A DNA stretch of 64,000 nucleotides from UBA10518 sp022837185 (GCA_034007705.1 JAVEQK010000001.1:62001-126000), one strand, 5' to 3'. Shown: positions 1 to 9,178, counted from the first letter of the stretch. Numbers and translations: made by a program. Notes: a model not told the origin generated them from the sequence alone.

Positions 1-303
1 GCCGGCCGTCCGCTCTATGAATGGATTGTCGTCAAGGCGAGGGAGTGCGGCGTGGCCGGCGCCACGGTTGTCCGGGGAATGATGGGCTACGGAGCCAACA
101 GCCGGATCAAGACCACATCGATCCTGCGATTATCGGAAGATCTTCCGGTGATCATCGAGATGGTTGACACCCGGACAATGCTCGAGCAGTTTCTGGAGGT
201 CATTGATCCGGTCATCAGTGAAGGGCTGGTGACGTTTGAGAAAATGAATATTCGCATGTACCGGGCGACGCCCGGGAGAACCCCTGGCAAAGAACGTCAA
301 TAG
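1..303 (+). CDS. DUF190 family protein, 5' end outside the window
   Basis: The reading frame is open from base 1, so the N-terminus lies upstream of the window. The visible 100 residues contain ARECGVAGATVVRGMMGYG followed by LSEDLPVIIEMVD, the signature of DUF190 (PF02641), a small PII-like fold. Members are often found beside CrcB/Fluc fluoride channels, but the upstream neighbour cannot be seen here. The tail after the conserved part (MYRATPGRTPGKERQ) is basic and probably disordered. No biochemical role can be assigned. The 131 bases to the next gene show nothing beyond that gene's ribosome binding site. Confidence 0.85.
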   Translation, partial: AGRPLYEWIVVKARECGVAGATVVRGMMGYGANSRIKTTSILRLSEDLPVIIEMVDTRTMLEQFLEVIDPVISEGLVTFEKMNIRMYRATPGRTPGKERQ

Positions 304-434
304 CGGGTGAAGCGGCGAGGACCCGGGCGGCCGCCATGGGCCATCGCTTTCCGCGGCCGGACGGACCGGAGTCCAGGGGTATTTTTCTGTATCAGGGACG
401 GTAAATATTGAACAATTCTCATAGTGGAGGTGAC

Positions 435-2159
435 ATGGGTAAAAAAATTCTGATCATCGGAGGGGTGGCCGCCGGACCCAAGGCCGCGTGCCGTCTCAAG
501 CGATTGCAGCCGGGCTGGGACGTGACCGTGGTTGACCAGGACAATCTTATTTCCTACGGTGGGTGCGGCATTCCCTATTACGTCTGCGGTGATGTGTCCG
601 ACGAAAAGGAACTGCGTTCAACCAGTTTTCACATGGTGCGGGACGAGAAATTTTTCGCCGACGCCAAAGGCGTCACGGTGTTGACCAGGACAAGGGCCCT
701 GGGCATAGACCGCCGGGCCAAAACGGTGCATGTCCGGCAGCTTGATTCCGGGAAGGAAAGCAGGCTTCCCTATGACAAGCTGCTGCTGACCACGGGTTCC
801 AGCCCGGTTGATCTGCCGATTCCCGGAACCGACCTGGACGGTGTCTTTACGATCGCCAACCTGCACAAGGCGATTGACATAAAAGAGCGGATCGCCCGGG
901 GGCAGGTGGCAAAGGCAGTGGTGGTCGGCGGCGGGGCCATCGGCGTTGAGATGGCCGAGGCCCTGACCGATCTGTGGGGAGTGGAGACCGCGCTGGTCGA
1001 ATACATGCCCCAGCTGCTGCCGCGGGTCATTGATCGGGAGTTCGCGGCCATGCTCAAGACCCAACTGCTGGACAAGGATGTCCGGGTCTATACCGGTGAG
1101 TCGGCCACCGCCATCGTGGGGGACGACAACGGCAGGGTGACGGGGGTCAAGACCGGCAAGAGAACGCTGGACGCCGACCTGGTGATCATGGCCGTCGGGG
1201 TCCGGCCGCGCAGCGAACTGGCCAGAGAGGCCGGCCTTGCCGTGGCCCCCTGGGGGGGGATCAAGGTCAACAACAGGCTGCAGACCTCGGATCCGGACAT
1301 CTATGCCGCCGGCGACTGCGTGGCCGTGCCGCACCTGGTCACCGGACGCGAAACCTTTGCCCCCTTCGGGTCGCTGGCCAACCGGCAGGGCAGGATCGCG
1401 GCCGACAATATCGCCGGCGGGGTGTCGCTGTTCAACGGTGTGGTCGGCAGTTTCATCATGAAGGCCTTCGACAGCTGCATCGCTGCCACCGGCATCAGTT
1501 ACGACACCGCCGTCGCCGAAGGCTTTGACGCGGACTGTTCATTGAGCGCCCCGTTCGACAGGGCGCATTTCTTCCCGGGCGCGGCGGTCGCCGTCTACCA
1601 GATGGTTTTTGACCGGAAGACCAGAAAGGTGCTCGGACTGCAGGGATTCGGGCCGGCCAATGACTCCGTCTCGGTGCGGATCAATACAGCGGCGGCGCTC
1701 ATCGCCCGGGGGGCCGTCATCGAGGATTTTATCACGGTGGAGATGGCCTATTCGCCGCCATTTTCCTCGGCCATTGATCCGATCAACGCCGCCGCCTGCA
1801 TCGCCGACAATATGTGCGCCGGGCTGCTGCGCCGGGTCGACACGGACCGCTTTCTTGCCTGGATGGACGATTTCAGCCGGGAACAGGACTGGGTCGTCCT
1901 GGACATCCGCCATCCCCAGGAAGCGGCCCCGTATGTCGGGAAGTTCGGCCCGGACAGATGGCTGGCCCTCCCCTACAATGAGATCCGCCGCCGGCACCAG
2001 GAACTGCCGGACGACAGGACCATGATTATTTTCTGCAACGCCGGGAACCGTTCTTTCGAGGTCCAGGTGGCGCTGGATCAGGTCGGCAGGAAGAACAGCC
2101 TGGTTCTCTGCGGCGGGTTTAACGTCATTCGGCGGATGGGGGCCGATCTGCCCGTCTGA
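435..2159 (+). CDS. CoA-disulfide reductase / NADH oxidase-type flavoprotein with C-terminal rhodanese domain
   Basis: This 574-residue protein is a CoADR-RHD fusion. The N-terminal two thirds is a pyridine nucleotide-disulfide oxidoreductase: an FAD motif IIGGVAAGPKAACR, the active-site segment SYGGCGIPYY whose cysteine is the redox residue of CoA-disulfide reductases, and a second nucleotide motif VVVGGGAIGVEMAEAL. The last ~100 residues form a rhodanese domain with the active loop IFCNAGNRS. Relatives reduce CoA disulfides, CoA persulfides or polysulfide with NAD(P)H. The start at 435 is chosen over the TTG at 408 because GGAGGT lies just upstream of the ATG. Its 3' end overlaps the convergent PHP gene by 35 bases. 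Likely cytoplasmic. Confidence 0.9.
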   Translation: MGKKILIIGGVAAGPKAACRLKRLQPGWDVTVVDQDNLISYGGCGIPYYVCGDVSDEKELRSTSFHMVRDEKFFADAKGVTVLTRTRALGIDRRAKTVHVRQLDSGKESRLPYDKLLLTTGSSPVDLPIPGTDLDGVFTIANLHKAIDIKERIARGQVAKAVVVGGGAIGVEMAEALTDLWGVETALVEYMPQLLPRVIDREFAAMLKTQLLDKDVRVYTGESATAIVGDDNGRVTGVKTGKRTLDADLVIMAVGVRPRSELAREAGLAVAPWGGIKVNNRLQTSDPDIYAAGDCVAVPHLVTGRETFAPFGSLANRQGRIAADNIAGGVSLFNGVVGSFIMKAFDSCIAATGISYDTAVAEGFDADCSLSAPFDRAHFFPGAAVAVYQMVFDRKTRKVLGLQGFGPANDSVSVRINTAAALIARGAVIEDFITVEMAYSPPFSSAIDPINAAACIADNMCAGLLRRVDTDRFLAWMDDFSREQDWVVLDIRHPQEAAPYVGKFGPDRWLALPYNEIRRRHQELPDDRTMIIFCNAGNRSFEVQVALDQVGRKNSLVLCGGFNVIRRMGADLPV

Positions 2160-2988
2160 GGTCTGAAAGGTAGGCGGGCAGAAGCTCGAAGCAGCGGCCG
2201 ACCTGCTCCGGGTGATGGGCGTCCGAACCGGCGGTGAGGGGAATGCCGAGTTCGACGGCCCGGCGGATAATCCGCCGGCCGGGGTACGGTTCGTTGCGCA
2301 GGGCGTAGCCGGAGGTGTTGATTTCCAGGGAGATGTTTTTGCGGCGGACGATGTCAAGCAGCCGCTCAACCTGCTCCCAGTGGGAGTCATTGAACCGCAG
2401 GCTGGGGGAATGGCGCATGACGGCGTCCAGATGGCAGAGGACCGTGACATTGTCAAAGCAGTCCAGGGCACTGATGAGTTGGGAGAAATAGTGTTCGACG
2501 ACCGTGTCGGGGCCGATGGCGGCCAGGGCGTCAATATTGTGCCGCTTGCGGCTGACCATGTTGAGATGGCGCCTGCCGTCGAAAAAAAAGTGATAGGAGA
2601 GTCCAACCCGGTCCCAGGGATGGCGGGCCAGCCTGTCCTGGAGAATGTCCACGGCAAGGGGATTGTATCCAACCTCGACGCCGAGCAGGATCGCGAGGCG
2701 GTCGGCGTATATGCTCCGCAGCCGCAGCCCTTCCTCGAAGTACACGGCAAAATCCTCCTCGGTGAGCCAGGTCCGCTCTCCATAGCTGATGCCCGCTTCC
2801 AGGTGTTCGAGAAAGACGATGGTCCTAAGTCCCTTTGCCATCGCGGCCCGGACATAGTCTTCCATGGAGCCCGTAGCGTGCCGGCACAGGCGGGTATGGA
2901 CGTGGCCGTCAAGGCGCAGGTCAATCGCGGGGGCGGCCGGACCGCGCCCCGTGGTCGCGCAGCGTCGGCGGGCCGGGAGCCTGCTCAC
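2125..2988 (-). CDS. PHP-domain phosphoesterase, histidinol-phosphatase type
   Basis: The protein (287 residues from a GTG start) carries the PHP metal motif DGHVHTRLCRHA, a mid-protein VLCHLD histidine segment and a C-terminal TAGSDAHHPEQVGR segment, the metal ligands of HisK-type histidinol phosphatases and related PHP hydrolases. Function as histidinol-phosphatase is plausible but no other his gene is near, so substrate is uncertain. The first ~20 residues (SRLPARRRCATTGRGPAAPA) look non-conserved and no good ribosome binding site precedes the GTG. It lies in the same frame as the upstream 97-residue gene, separated by a single TGA at 3016-3018 and 27 bases, probably one transcript. Confidence 0.8.
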   Translation of the reverse strand: MSRLPARRRCATTGRGPAAPAIDLRLDGHVHTRLCRHATGSMEDYVRAAMAKGLRTIVFLEHLEAGISYGERTWLTEEDFAVYFEEGLRLRSIYADRLAILLGVEVGYNPLAVDILQDRLARHPWDRVGLSYHFFFDGRRHLNMVSRKRHNIDALAAIGPDTVVEHYFSQLISALDCFDNVTVLCHLDAVMRHSPSLRFNDSHWEQVERLLDIVRRKNISLEINTSGYALRNEPYPGRRIIRRAVELGIPLTAGSDAHHPEQVGRCFELLPAYLSDLRRADRPPSAE

Positions 2989-3015
2989 GCCGAGCCGGAG
3001 AAGGGCAGGGGGAAC

Positions 3016-3309
3016 TCAGGCATTACCCCTGGGAAAGAAATGAACGACGCCGTCGATCTCCGAGGTATCGCAGATATGGCCGATTTCCATATCAATATCA
3101 ATGAGATCTTCGAGGCCTTCCATCTCAACGGACAGGGATGGCCCGTCGGGGAGATGATAGACGAGGGTCGCAACTTTGCTGAAATCGATGGATTTGCGAA
3201 AAAACTTTTTCATAAACAGAGAAAGAGGGTCCTCGCGCCCTGGCAGTTCAGCCGCTATGGCGCGGAAAATATCACGTGGCGTGGAGCTTGGCATCCGGTG
3301 GTGCTGCAC
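3016..3309 (-). CDS. Hypothetical small protein upstream of PHP gene
   Basis: A 97-residue protein I do not recognise. It is mixed alpha/beta in look, acidic in its second half (EMEGLEDLIDIDMEIGHICD), with no signal peptide or metal motif. The GTG start at 3309 sits immediately behind AAGGAG, which is too close; the ATG five codons in (3294) is 14 bases from it, so the start is open to doubt. It is on the same strand as and just upstream of the PHP phosphoesterase, suggesting co-transcription. Coding is supported by normal codon usage and position rather than by family. Confidence 0.55.
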   Translation of the reverse strand: MQHHRMPSSTPRDIFRAIAAELPGREDPLSLFMKKFFRKSIDFSKVATLVYHLPDGPSLSVEMEGLEDLIDIDMEIGHICDTSEIDGVVHFFPRGNA

Positions 3310-3417
3310 TCCTTTTTGTCCAGACAGTAATTATTTTTGAAAAAAATGGCAAGCAGCAAACAATCCGGAAAAAAAGGACAAATCGGCAAAGGGCGGGAAA
3401 TCCGCTTTTCTTTGGAT

Positions 3418-3445
3418 TTGACAGCACACCGATATCTGGTAGAAT
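3418..3445 (+). promoter_or_regulatory. Sigma-70-type promoter for the YkgJ-family gene
   Basis: TTGACA at 3418-3423 and TAGAAT at 3440-3445 are separated by 16 bases, in an AT-rich stretch about 50 bases ahead of the start codon at 3499. The -35 is a perfect consensus and the -10 matches five of six positions. Confidence 0.65.
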
Positions 3446-3498
3446 ATCAAATTTACGCATTGAACAATGAATGAACCTGAACAGGACGAGGATAGGTC

Positions 3499-4452
3499 AT
3501 GGCAGAGGACGGTTGCACCCCCAAGGAAAAGGGTTTTCTTACAGACACGGACAAGAACCCATCAAACATACTTCCGCAGAAACTGACGCTTGACAGTCGG
3601 CTCAAGTTCCGATGTCACCCGGGCGTTTCCTGTTTCACGGCCTGCTGTCATAATATCAAGATCGTCCTGACCCCCTATGACATCCTGATTCTCCGCGGGA
3701 GACTGGGAATGGCGGCCCATGAGTTCATCACCATGTATACCACGCCGGCCTACCTGGAAAAAACGGACATGCCCGGCGTCCAGATCAAGCTGCGCGACGA
3801 TACGGGCGGCTGTCCGTTCGTCACCCCCGAGGGATGCACCGTGTATTCGGACCGGCCCACCGCCTGCCGCTACTATCCCGTCGGCATGGCCGATTTTCAT
3901 GAGGGCGGGACCAATGAGGCCAAAGAGGAAAAGTTTTTTTTCCTTGTCAAGGAGCCGCACTGCAAAGGCTTTGAGGAGGACAGGGAATGGACCATCAGGG
4001 AATGGCGCGCCGACCAGGGGGTCGACACCAGGGATGAGATGAACAAGGAGTGGCTGCGGCTGATCATGCGCCGCAAATCCTTCGGCTACCAGGCCTCCCT
4101 GAGCGAGGCGGCCAAGCGGATGTTTTTCATGGCCTCGACCGATCTGGATTCGTTTCGCAATTTCGTCTTCAACTCCTCGTTCCTCGACACTTATGAAGTG
4201 GACGAAGAAACCCTGCGGGCAATCAGGGAGGATGATGTGGCCCTGATGCACTTTTCCTTCCGCTACCTGGCCAATACCCTGTTCGGGGCGGCGGGGATGC
4301 AGATCAGGAGGGAAAAGATCGACGCCAAGGTCAGGGAAATCAAGCAGCGTCAGGATGAGGCCGTCAAGAAGGCCGAGCAGGAATATGTCGAACTCAAGGC
4401 GCAGTATGAGCAATTAAAGCAGGCCCAGGAAAAAAAGGAAAGCCAGGCCTGA
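3499..4452 (+). CDS. YkgJ-family cysteine-cluster protein with C-terminal coiled coil
   Basis: This 317-residue protein has the YkgJ (PF03692) cysteine cluster: CHPGVSCFTACC at residues ~37-48, then GGCPFVTPEGCTVYSDRP and ACRYYPVG. These cysteines are thought to bind an Fe-S cluster or zinc; no reaction is established for the family. The region after residue ~130 is specific to a subgroup, and the last ~50 residues are charged and Gln/Lys/Glu-rich, consistent with a coiled coil (EIKQRQDEAVKKAEQEYVEL). A GAGG ribosome binding site precedes the ATG. It has its own promoter and is followed by a strong terminator, so it is probably a single-gene unit. Confidence 0.85.
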   Translation: MAEDGCTPKEKGFLTDTDKNPSNILPQKLTLDSRLKFRCHPGVSCFTACCHNIKIVLTPYDILILRGRLGMAAHEFITMYTTPAYLEKTDMPGVQIKLRDDTGGCPFVTPEGCTVYSDRPTACRYYPVGMADFHEGGTNEAKEEKFFFLVKEPHCKGFEEDREWTIREWRADQGVDTRDEMNKEWLRLIMRRKSFGYQASLSEAAKRMFFMASTDLDSFRNFVFNSSFLDTYEVDEETLRAIREDDVALMHFSFRYLANTLFGAAGMQIRREKIDAKVREIKQRQDEAVKKAEQEYVELKAQYEQLKQAQEKKESQA

Positions 4453-4487
4453 CCATATCCCCCTCCATACCGCGGACGGAAGACAAG

Positions 4488-4521
4488 GAGGAGGCTGTCA
4501 GTCAGCCTCCTCTTCCTTTTT
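4488..4521 (+). terminator. Rho-independent terminator after the YkgJ-family gene
   Basis: GAGGAGGCTG (4488-4497) pairs perfectly with CAGCCTCCTC (4503-4512) around a five-base loop and is followed by TTCCTTTTT. The hairpin includes the last codons of the convergent membrane-protein gene on the minus strand. Confidence 0.85.
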
Positions 4522-6285
4522 GTGCCAGCGGCCCATCACCGCCGATCCGAAGGCGGCGACCAGACCCGTTGAAAAAACACTGAGCACCAGCGGCGTTCCC
4601 TTCACCCCGAACATATCGAAAACAAATACTTTTCCGGCGCCGATGACCGCGACCAGCGCCGCAATCACCATCATTTCCCGGCTTCTTTTTCTGAGGGCAA
4701 GGGCCATCAGCACCAGGGCCCCGAGGTTGATAATGAGGGACTGACCGCTCTGCAGGGCGTGGTCTGGTCCGATGTTGAGCCGGGCCAGCAGGGCGTGCAG
4801 CAGAGACTGGAAAAAGTAATATCCCCCCAGCAGGCCGCTGATCAGGAGAATGACCCGGCCGCGGTCTTTGCGGTCGATCCTGGAATAAAACACTGAATGG
4901 CTGCCGTCCGGAGGATGTTGCCGGCTCCAGTGATACTGGATGAGGCTGAACAGAAAAACAGCGGCCGCCCCGGCAAGGGCAGCGGCCGGCACGGGGTTTG
5001 GGACCCGGACGGCCCCGGAGATAATGGCGGCCGCGCAGGCGGCCGTCTGCATGAGGTAGGAGGTGATCCGGACCCCCTGATTGTGCAGGAAGGCCGAAAG
5101 AAGGGCCAGAGCCAGGGCGCTCCCGGACCAGATGGGCAGGATGTATCCGATGTTCTGTTGGAAAACGGTGGCGGAGGTGAGAATGATCAGGCAGGCTCCG
5201 GCCAGGATGAAGACATTGCTGCCGCGGGCCGTTTTTCTGTCCACCATGGCCAGCCACCAGGCAAGCCCCAGGTGCAGGGTGGCGATGGCCGCGGTTGCGA
5301 GATAAAACCAGGCGTGATGGGCGGACAGACTGGGAGCGGCGGTGCTGCCGGCGTAAAATGCCCCGACCGCGGCTATGGTCGGCAGGATACTTTCAAAAAT
5401 GCCGAGCTGCATGTCTTTTTTGAGAACGTTCAGGACCACGGTCGCCAGATACACCCCCCAGAAAACGAACAGCAGGGGGAAAAACCAGCCCTGGTACATC
5501 CCCTCTGCCGAAGGCCCGGCGCCGGGGGCCGGGAGGGGCAGCTTCATGGTCCACAGCACCCAGAACAGGACAACCGGGGCCAGGATGAGCCAGCGCAGGT
5601 ACCGGCAGGTTCCCTGCCTGAAGGCATATGAGGCCGCGACGATCCCCGCCAGCAGGAAAAAACTCATTACCGGATAATGGGGATAGGGGAAGTCGATGGC
5701 CAGAGCAGCGGCGATACTGCCGGGAACACCGAGACAGATGAGCATCGATGCCTGATTGCGGATGCTCATCGTGAATACGGCGGCTCCGGCAAGGAACAGG
5801 ATCAGATAGGCCCCCCCGGCCGACAGAGAGGCATAATGGGAATGGGTCTCGAGGACGATGGCAAAGAGGAGGAGAATGCCGCACCCCGCGAATACCGGGG
5901 CCAGCCTGTTGCAGGTGGCGTAGAGCCGCCATCCCAGAAGCAGGAGGAGGGCGGCGTAGGTCATGCCGAGGATCGAACCGATGCGGATGTCGATGATCCG
6001 GTTGTCGGTGATGGTCCGCAGGATCAGGGCGACAACCAGCAGGAAGCAGACGGTTGCTATGCGCCGCAGCAGGACCGGCGTGTCAACGAGGGGCTGCGGT
6101 CCGCCTCGGGCCTCCGCCCCGGGCGGGCGCCCGCTCCCGATCCTGTCCACAAGCCGCCGCGGGGGCTGGCCCTGTTCCATGGCGGCAAGGCGCCCGGAAA
6201 GATCCTCGACTCTGGCCGTGAGGGTCCGGATCTGTTCCGCCAGTTGTTCCACAGTAGAGGCTGGGTATTCCGAACGGTTTCTCAT
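4498..6285 (-). CDS. DUF2339-like multi-pass membrane protein with N-terminal coiled coil
   Basis: The 595-residue protein starts with a soluble segment likely to form a short coiled coil (EQLAEQIRTLTARVEDLSGR), followed from about residue 80 by well over ten hydrophobic helices (for example VCFLLVVALILRTI and GCGILLLFAIVL) to the C-terminus. This layout resembles DUF2339-type membrane proteins of unknown function; the family call is tentative. The ATG at 6285 has AGGAG six bases upstream, whereas the longer frame to 6438 has no such site. It is convergent with the YkgJ gene and divergent from the cytochrome operon. Confidence 0.7.
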   Translation of the reverse strand: MRNRSEYPASTVEQLAEQIRTLTARVEDLSGRLAAMEQGQPPRRLVDRIGSGRPPGAEARGGPQPLVDTPVLLRRIATVCFLLVVALILRTITDNRIIDIRIGSILGMTYAALLLLLGWRLYATCNRLAPVFAGCGILLLFAIVLETHSHYASLSAGGAYLILFLAGAAVFTMSIRNQASMLICLGVPGSIAAALAIDFPYPHYPVMSFFLLAGIVAASYAFRQGTCRYLRWLILAPVVLFWVLWTMKLPLPAPGAGPSAEGMYQGWFFPLLFVFWGVYLATVVLNVLKKDMQLGIFESILPTIAAVGAFYAGSTAAPSLSAHHAWFYLATAAIATLHLGLAWWLAMVDRKTARGSNVFILAGACLIILTSATVFQQNIGYILPIWSGSALALALLSAFLHNQGVRITSYLMQTAACAAAIISGAVRVPNPVPAAALAGAAAVFLFSLIQYHWSRQHPPDGSHSVFYSRIDRKDRGRVILLISGLLGGYYFFQSLLHALLARLNIGPDHALQSGQSLIINLGALVLMALALRKRSREMMVIAALVAVIGAGKVFVFDMFGVKGTPLVLSVFSTGLVAAFGSAVMGRWHKKEEEAD

Positions 6286-6621
6286 TTTTTCTCCTGATAT
6301 GTCCGTCCAGTCGCAGCTCCTTGCCGTTCTCCGCGGGGCGGGGGCCCTGCCGTTTTTTTCACCGGACCGGATCGAGGAGAATTTTCTCTGCCTCGGCTGT
6401 TGCATCCGATGCCACTTGGTGGTATAAATGTATACCACGATGTGCCGCGCCGGATCAAATGATTATTGATCTTTTTCATTGTTGGTAATCGTCCGGAAAA
6501 GCATCGACGGCAGGGCGGCCATCGTGGCGGGCACTCACCGCCCGGACCGCCGGCTCAACGGATTGTGGCTGCCGGAGGATTTCCCCTGCGGGGAGCTCTT
6601 CCGGCCGGACAGGAGACAGGT

Positions 6622-7101
6622 ATGAAGAGTCATGTACTGAGGCCGTTATGGGTGGCAATCGCGTTTGTCGCCCTTGTCCTGCTGGCAAGATATTTTCTTG
6701 TCCCTGATGATTTCGGGGTGCACGGCGAGAGCTTCACCTACAATTTTTACCGGGCCGGCAACGTGCAGGAGTGGAAGGATTTCCCGGTCAAGTTCAGGGG
6801 AACGGCGGTGTGCGTCGACTGTCACTCGGAAAACGGGGAGATGCTTGCCGCCTCGCCCCATGCGGCCATTCAGTGCGAAAACTGTCACGGCCCGGGCCGG
6901 GATCACCCTGAAACCGGCGAACCCGATGTCATGATTCTGGACCGGGGCCGGGCCCTCTGCCTCCGCTGCCATGCCGACCTGGGCTATGCCGGGACAAGCA
7001 GGGCCGCCATCCCGTCCATTGACCCCGTCCGGCATAATGTCGACTCGGCCTGCATCGAGTGCCATGCACCGCATAACCCTGACCTGGAGGAGATGGAATG
7101 A
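6622..7101 (+). CDS. Membrane-anchored tetraheme c-type cytochrome
   Basis: The 159-residue protein has an N-terminal hydrophobic segment (VAIAFVALVLLARYFL) acting as anchor or uncleaved signal, then four CXXCH haem sites: CVDCH, CENCH, CLRCH and CIECH. Extra histidines (SPHAAIQ, DPVRHNVDSA) could be distal ligands. It should sit on the periplasmic face and pass electrons. The start at 6622 is set by AGGAGACAGGT upstream. Its stop overlaps the start of the ferredoxin gene (ATGA), so the two are translationally coupled and, with the NrfD gene, form a three-subunit quinone-linked electron-transfer module. Confidence 0.88.
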   Translation: MKSHVLRPLWVAIAFVALVLLARYFLVPDDFGVHGESFTYNFYRAGNVQEWKDFPVKFRGTAVCVDCHSENGEMLAASPHAAIQCENCHGPGRDHPETGEPDVMILDRGRALCLRCHADLGYAGTSRAAIPSIDPVRHNVDSACIECHAPHNPDLEEME

Positions 7102-7871
7102 CCTGTTCGCGCCGAACCCTTTTGAAAAATGCGGTCAAGGGCGCCATTGCCGGGGCGCTCCCCGCTGCCGCCTTCAGGTTGCTCAGTCCCGCCCAGGCAA
7201 GGAGCGCGGTTGAGGATGCCGGGGTCCGCTGGGGATTCCTGGTCGACACCGCCAGGTGCGTCGGCTGCGGTATGTGCGTCAAGGCCTGCAAGCTGGAGAA
7301 TGAGATCCCCTACGACGCCCCTGTCACCAGGACCTGGGTGGAGCGGTATGTCGTCACCCGGGACGGCCGGACCCATGCCGATTCGCCGATGGGGGCAAGG
7401 GACGGTTTCACCGAGCGGAAAATTCACGGCGGGGAGGCAATCGACCCCGGGGAGGTCGTCAAGGCCTTTTTTGTGCCGAAGCTCTGCAACCAGTGCGACA
7501 AGCCGTCCTGCGTGCAGGTTTGCCCGGTGGGGGCCACCTACGCGACCGGGGACGGAATCGTGCTGGTAGACCGTTCCTGGTGCATCGGCTGCGGATACTG
7601 CATCATGGCCTGTCCGTACGGCGTCCGGTTTTTCCACCCCGTGCACAAGGTGGCGGAGAAATGCAACTTCTGCTATCACCGCATCACCAAGGGCATGAAG
7701 CCCGCCTGCGTCGAAGCTTGCCCCTTCGGCGCCCGCCATATCTGCAATCTCAAGGATCATGACGATCCGGTCACCAGGGTCATTCTCAACGAGAGGGTGG
7801 CGATACTCAAGGACGAATACGGCACCAAGCCCAATGTTTTCTATCTGGGCCTGGATCATAACGTGAGGTGA
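7098..7871 (+). CDS. Tat-exported ferredoxin subunit with four [4Fe-4S] clusters
   Basis: The 257-residue protein opens with a twin-arginine signal (SRRTLLKNAVKGAIAGALPAAAF), indicating folded export to the periplasm. Four cysteine groups follow: CVGCGMCVKACK, CNQCDKPSCVQVCPVG, CIGCGYCIMACPYG, and CNFCYHRIT with ACVEACPFGARH. This is the DmsB/PsrB/NrfC type iron-sulfur subunit. It overlaps the tetraheme cytochrome gene by four bases and is five bases from the NrfD-type gene, so it should link the membrane quinone site to the haems. No molybdopterin catalytic subunit is encoded next to it. Confidence 0.9.
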   Translation: MTCSRRTLLKNAVKGAIAGALPAAAFRLLSPAQARSAVEDAGVRWGFLVDTARCVGCGMCVKACKLENEIPYDAPVTRTWVERYVVTRDGRTHADSPMGARDGFTERKIHGGEAIDPGEVVKAFFVPKLCNQCDKPSCVQVCPVGATYATGDGIVLVDRSWCIGCGYCIMACPYGVRFFHPVHKVAEKCNFCYHRITKGMKPACVEACPFGARHICNLKDHDDPVTRVILNERVAILKDEYGTKPNVFYLGLDHNVR

Positions 7872-7875
7872 AGCA

Positions 7876-9123
7876 ATGGTGGAGCAGGTAATCGTACACG
7901 GCGCCGAATGGACGGCCAAGGAGCTGTTCGTCTATCCCAACGAGTTCATATACTGGAGCATCCAGATCGTCATGTACCCCTACATGACCGGGCTGGTCGC
8001 CGGCGCGTTCGTCCTTTCCTCCCTGTATCACGTGTTCGGCCAGAAGGACCTGAAGGATATGGCCAAGTTTTCCCTCGTCTTTTCCCTGGCCCTGCTGCCG
8101 GTGGCCATGCTGCCTCTGCTGCTGCATCTGCAGCAGCCGCTGCGGGGCATCGAGGTCCTGTTCACCCCCCATTTTACCTCGGCCATCGCCGCGTTCGGCA
8201 TTGTCTTCACCGCCTACGCGATCATTGTCCTGAGTGAGATCTGGTTCGTGTACCGCCGCTATTTCGTTGAACAGACCATGGCCCTCAAGGGGAAAACCGG
8301 GTTCGGCGATATTGTCAGGCGGGGCATCTATCATGTCCTGACCCTCGGCGCCCATGACATCAGCGCGGAGGCCGTGGCAAAGGACCATCGGGCCGTGACG
8401 GTCCTGGCGGCCATCGGCATCCCGGTGGCCTGCTTCCTCCACGGCTATGCCGGCTTCATTTTCGGCTCGGTCAAGGCCAACGCCCTGTGGATGTCGCCGC
8501 TGATGCCGGTCATATTCATCATGTCGGCGGTGGTCTCCGGCATTGCTTTGTGCATGCTGACCTACATCATCATCATGGAGTGGAAGAAGTTCAAGGCGAT
8601 CCTGGCCAGGGGCCGGGGGGACGAAACCGTCACGGTCATCGCCGGGGTGGAGATGGACGTAATGTCCAAGGCGTCCAAGTACCTGCTCGGCTTCCTGGTG
8701 GCGGCGATTACCCTGGAGCTGCTGGATATTATCTTCCGGGGGTATACGGCAATGAAATCATGGGATATTCTGCGCGATGTCATGTTCCACGAGGACTTTG
8801 TCAAGATTTTCGTCCTGCAGTACGGCCTGGGCAACCTGGTCCCGTTTGTCCTCCTCCTTCTGCCCGGGGTGACCATCAGGAGGCTGGTGGTCGCCCTTGT
8901 CCTGATACTGTTCGGCGTGTTCATGATGCGGTGGAACGTCGTTATCGGCGGCCAGGCATTCTCCCTCTCATTCGCCGGGTTCATGCACTACCATTTGCCG
9001 ATGATTCCCCACAGCCTGGAGACCTACAAAGAGGGCCTGTTCGGGGCCTTGACCGTCGCCGTCACCCCCTTTGTCATCTTCTGGCTGATCAACAAGATCG
9101 TTCCGTCGCTGAAAGAGGTCTGA
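7876..9123 (+). CDS. NrfD/PsrC-family integral membrane quinone-interacting subunit
   Basis: The 415-residue protein has around ten hydrophobic helices, beginning with FIYWSIQIVMYPYMTGLVAG and including AAIGIPVACFLHGYAGFIFG, the conserved core of NrfD/PsrC proteins. These subunits bind menaquinone and exchange electrons with the partner ferredoxin. As third gene of the cytochrome-ferredoxin-NrfD operon it probably oxidises menaquinol and delivers electrons to the periplasmic cytochrome, or works in reverse. Related complexes in Desulfobacterota include Qrc, Tmc, Dsr and Cbc types; this set, with a four-haem cytochrome and no catalytic subunit, does not fit one of these exactly. Confidence 0.9.
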   Translation: MVEQVIVHGAEWTAKELFVYPNEFIYWSIQIVMYPYMTGLVAGAFVLSSLYHVFGQKDLKDMAKFSLVFSLALLPVAMLPLLLHLQQPLRGIEVLFTPHFTSAIAAFGIVFTAYAIIVLSEIWFVYRRYFVEQTMALKGKTGFGDIVRRGIYHVLTLGAHDISAEAVAKDHRAVTVLAAIGIPVACFLHGYAGFIFGSVKANALWMSPLMPVIFIMSAVVSGIALCMLTYIIIMEWKKFKAILARGRGDETVTVIAGVEMDVMSKASKYLLGFLVAAITLELLDIIFRGYTAMKSWDILRDVMFHEDFVKIFVLQYGLGNLVPFVLLLLPGVTIRRLVVALVLILFGVFMMRWNVVIGGQAFSLSFAGFMHYHLPMIPHSLETYKEGLFGALTVAVTPFVIFWLINKIVPSLKEV

Positions 9124-9178
9124 CCACCGGTCGGGGTCAGGCCGGAGCGATCCGGGCGGCCCGCCGGGAATGTCGTCC

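Noticed and set aside
618..1334. Long minus-strand frame opposite the CoA-disulfide reductase gene
   Set aside because: It is a typical antisense shadow of a GC-rich gene, with Gly/Pro/His/Arg-rich product and no family.
3016..3018. In-frame TGA between the 97-residue hypothetical gene and the PHP gene, another possible selenocysteine codon
   Set aside because: The residues around it are not conserved-looking, no clear SECIS stem follows, and each side makes sense as a separate protein.
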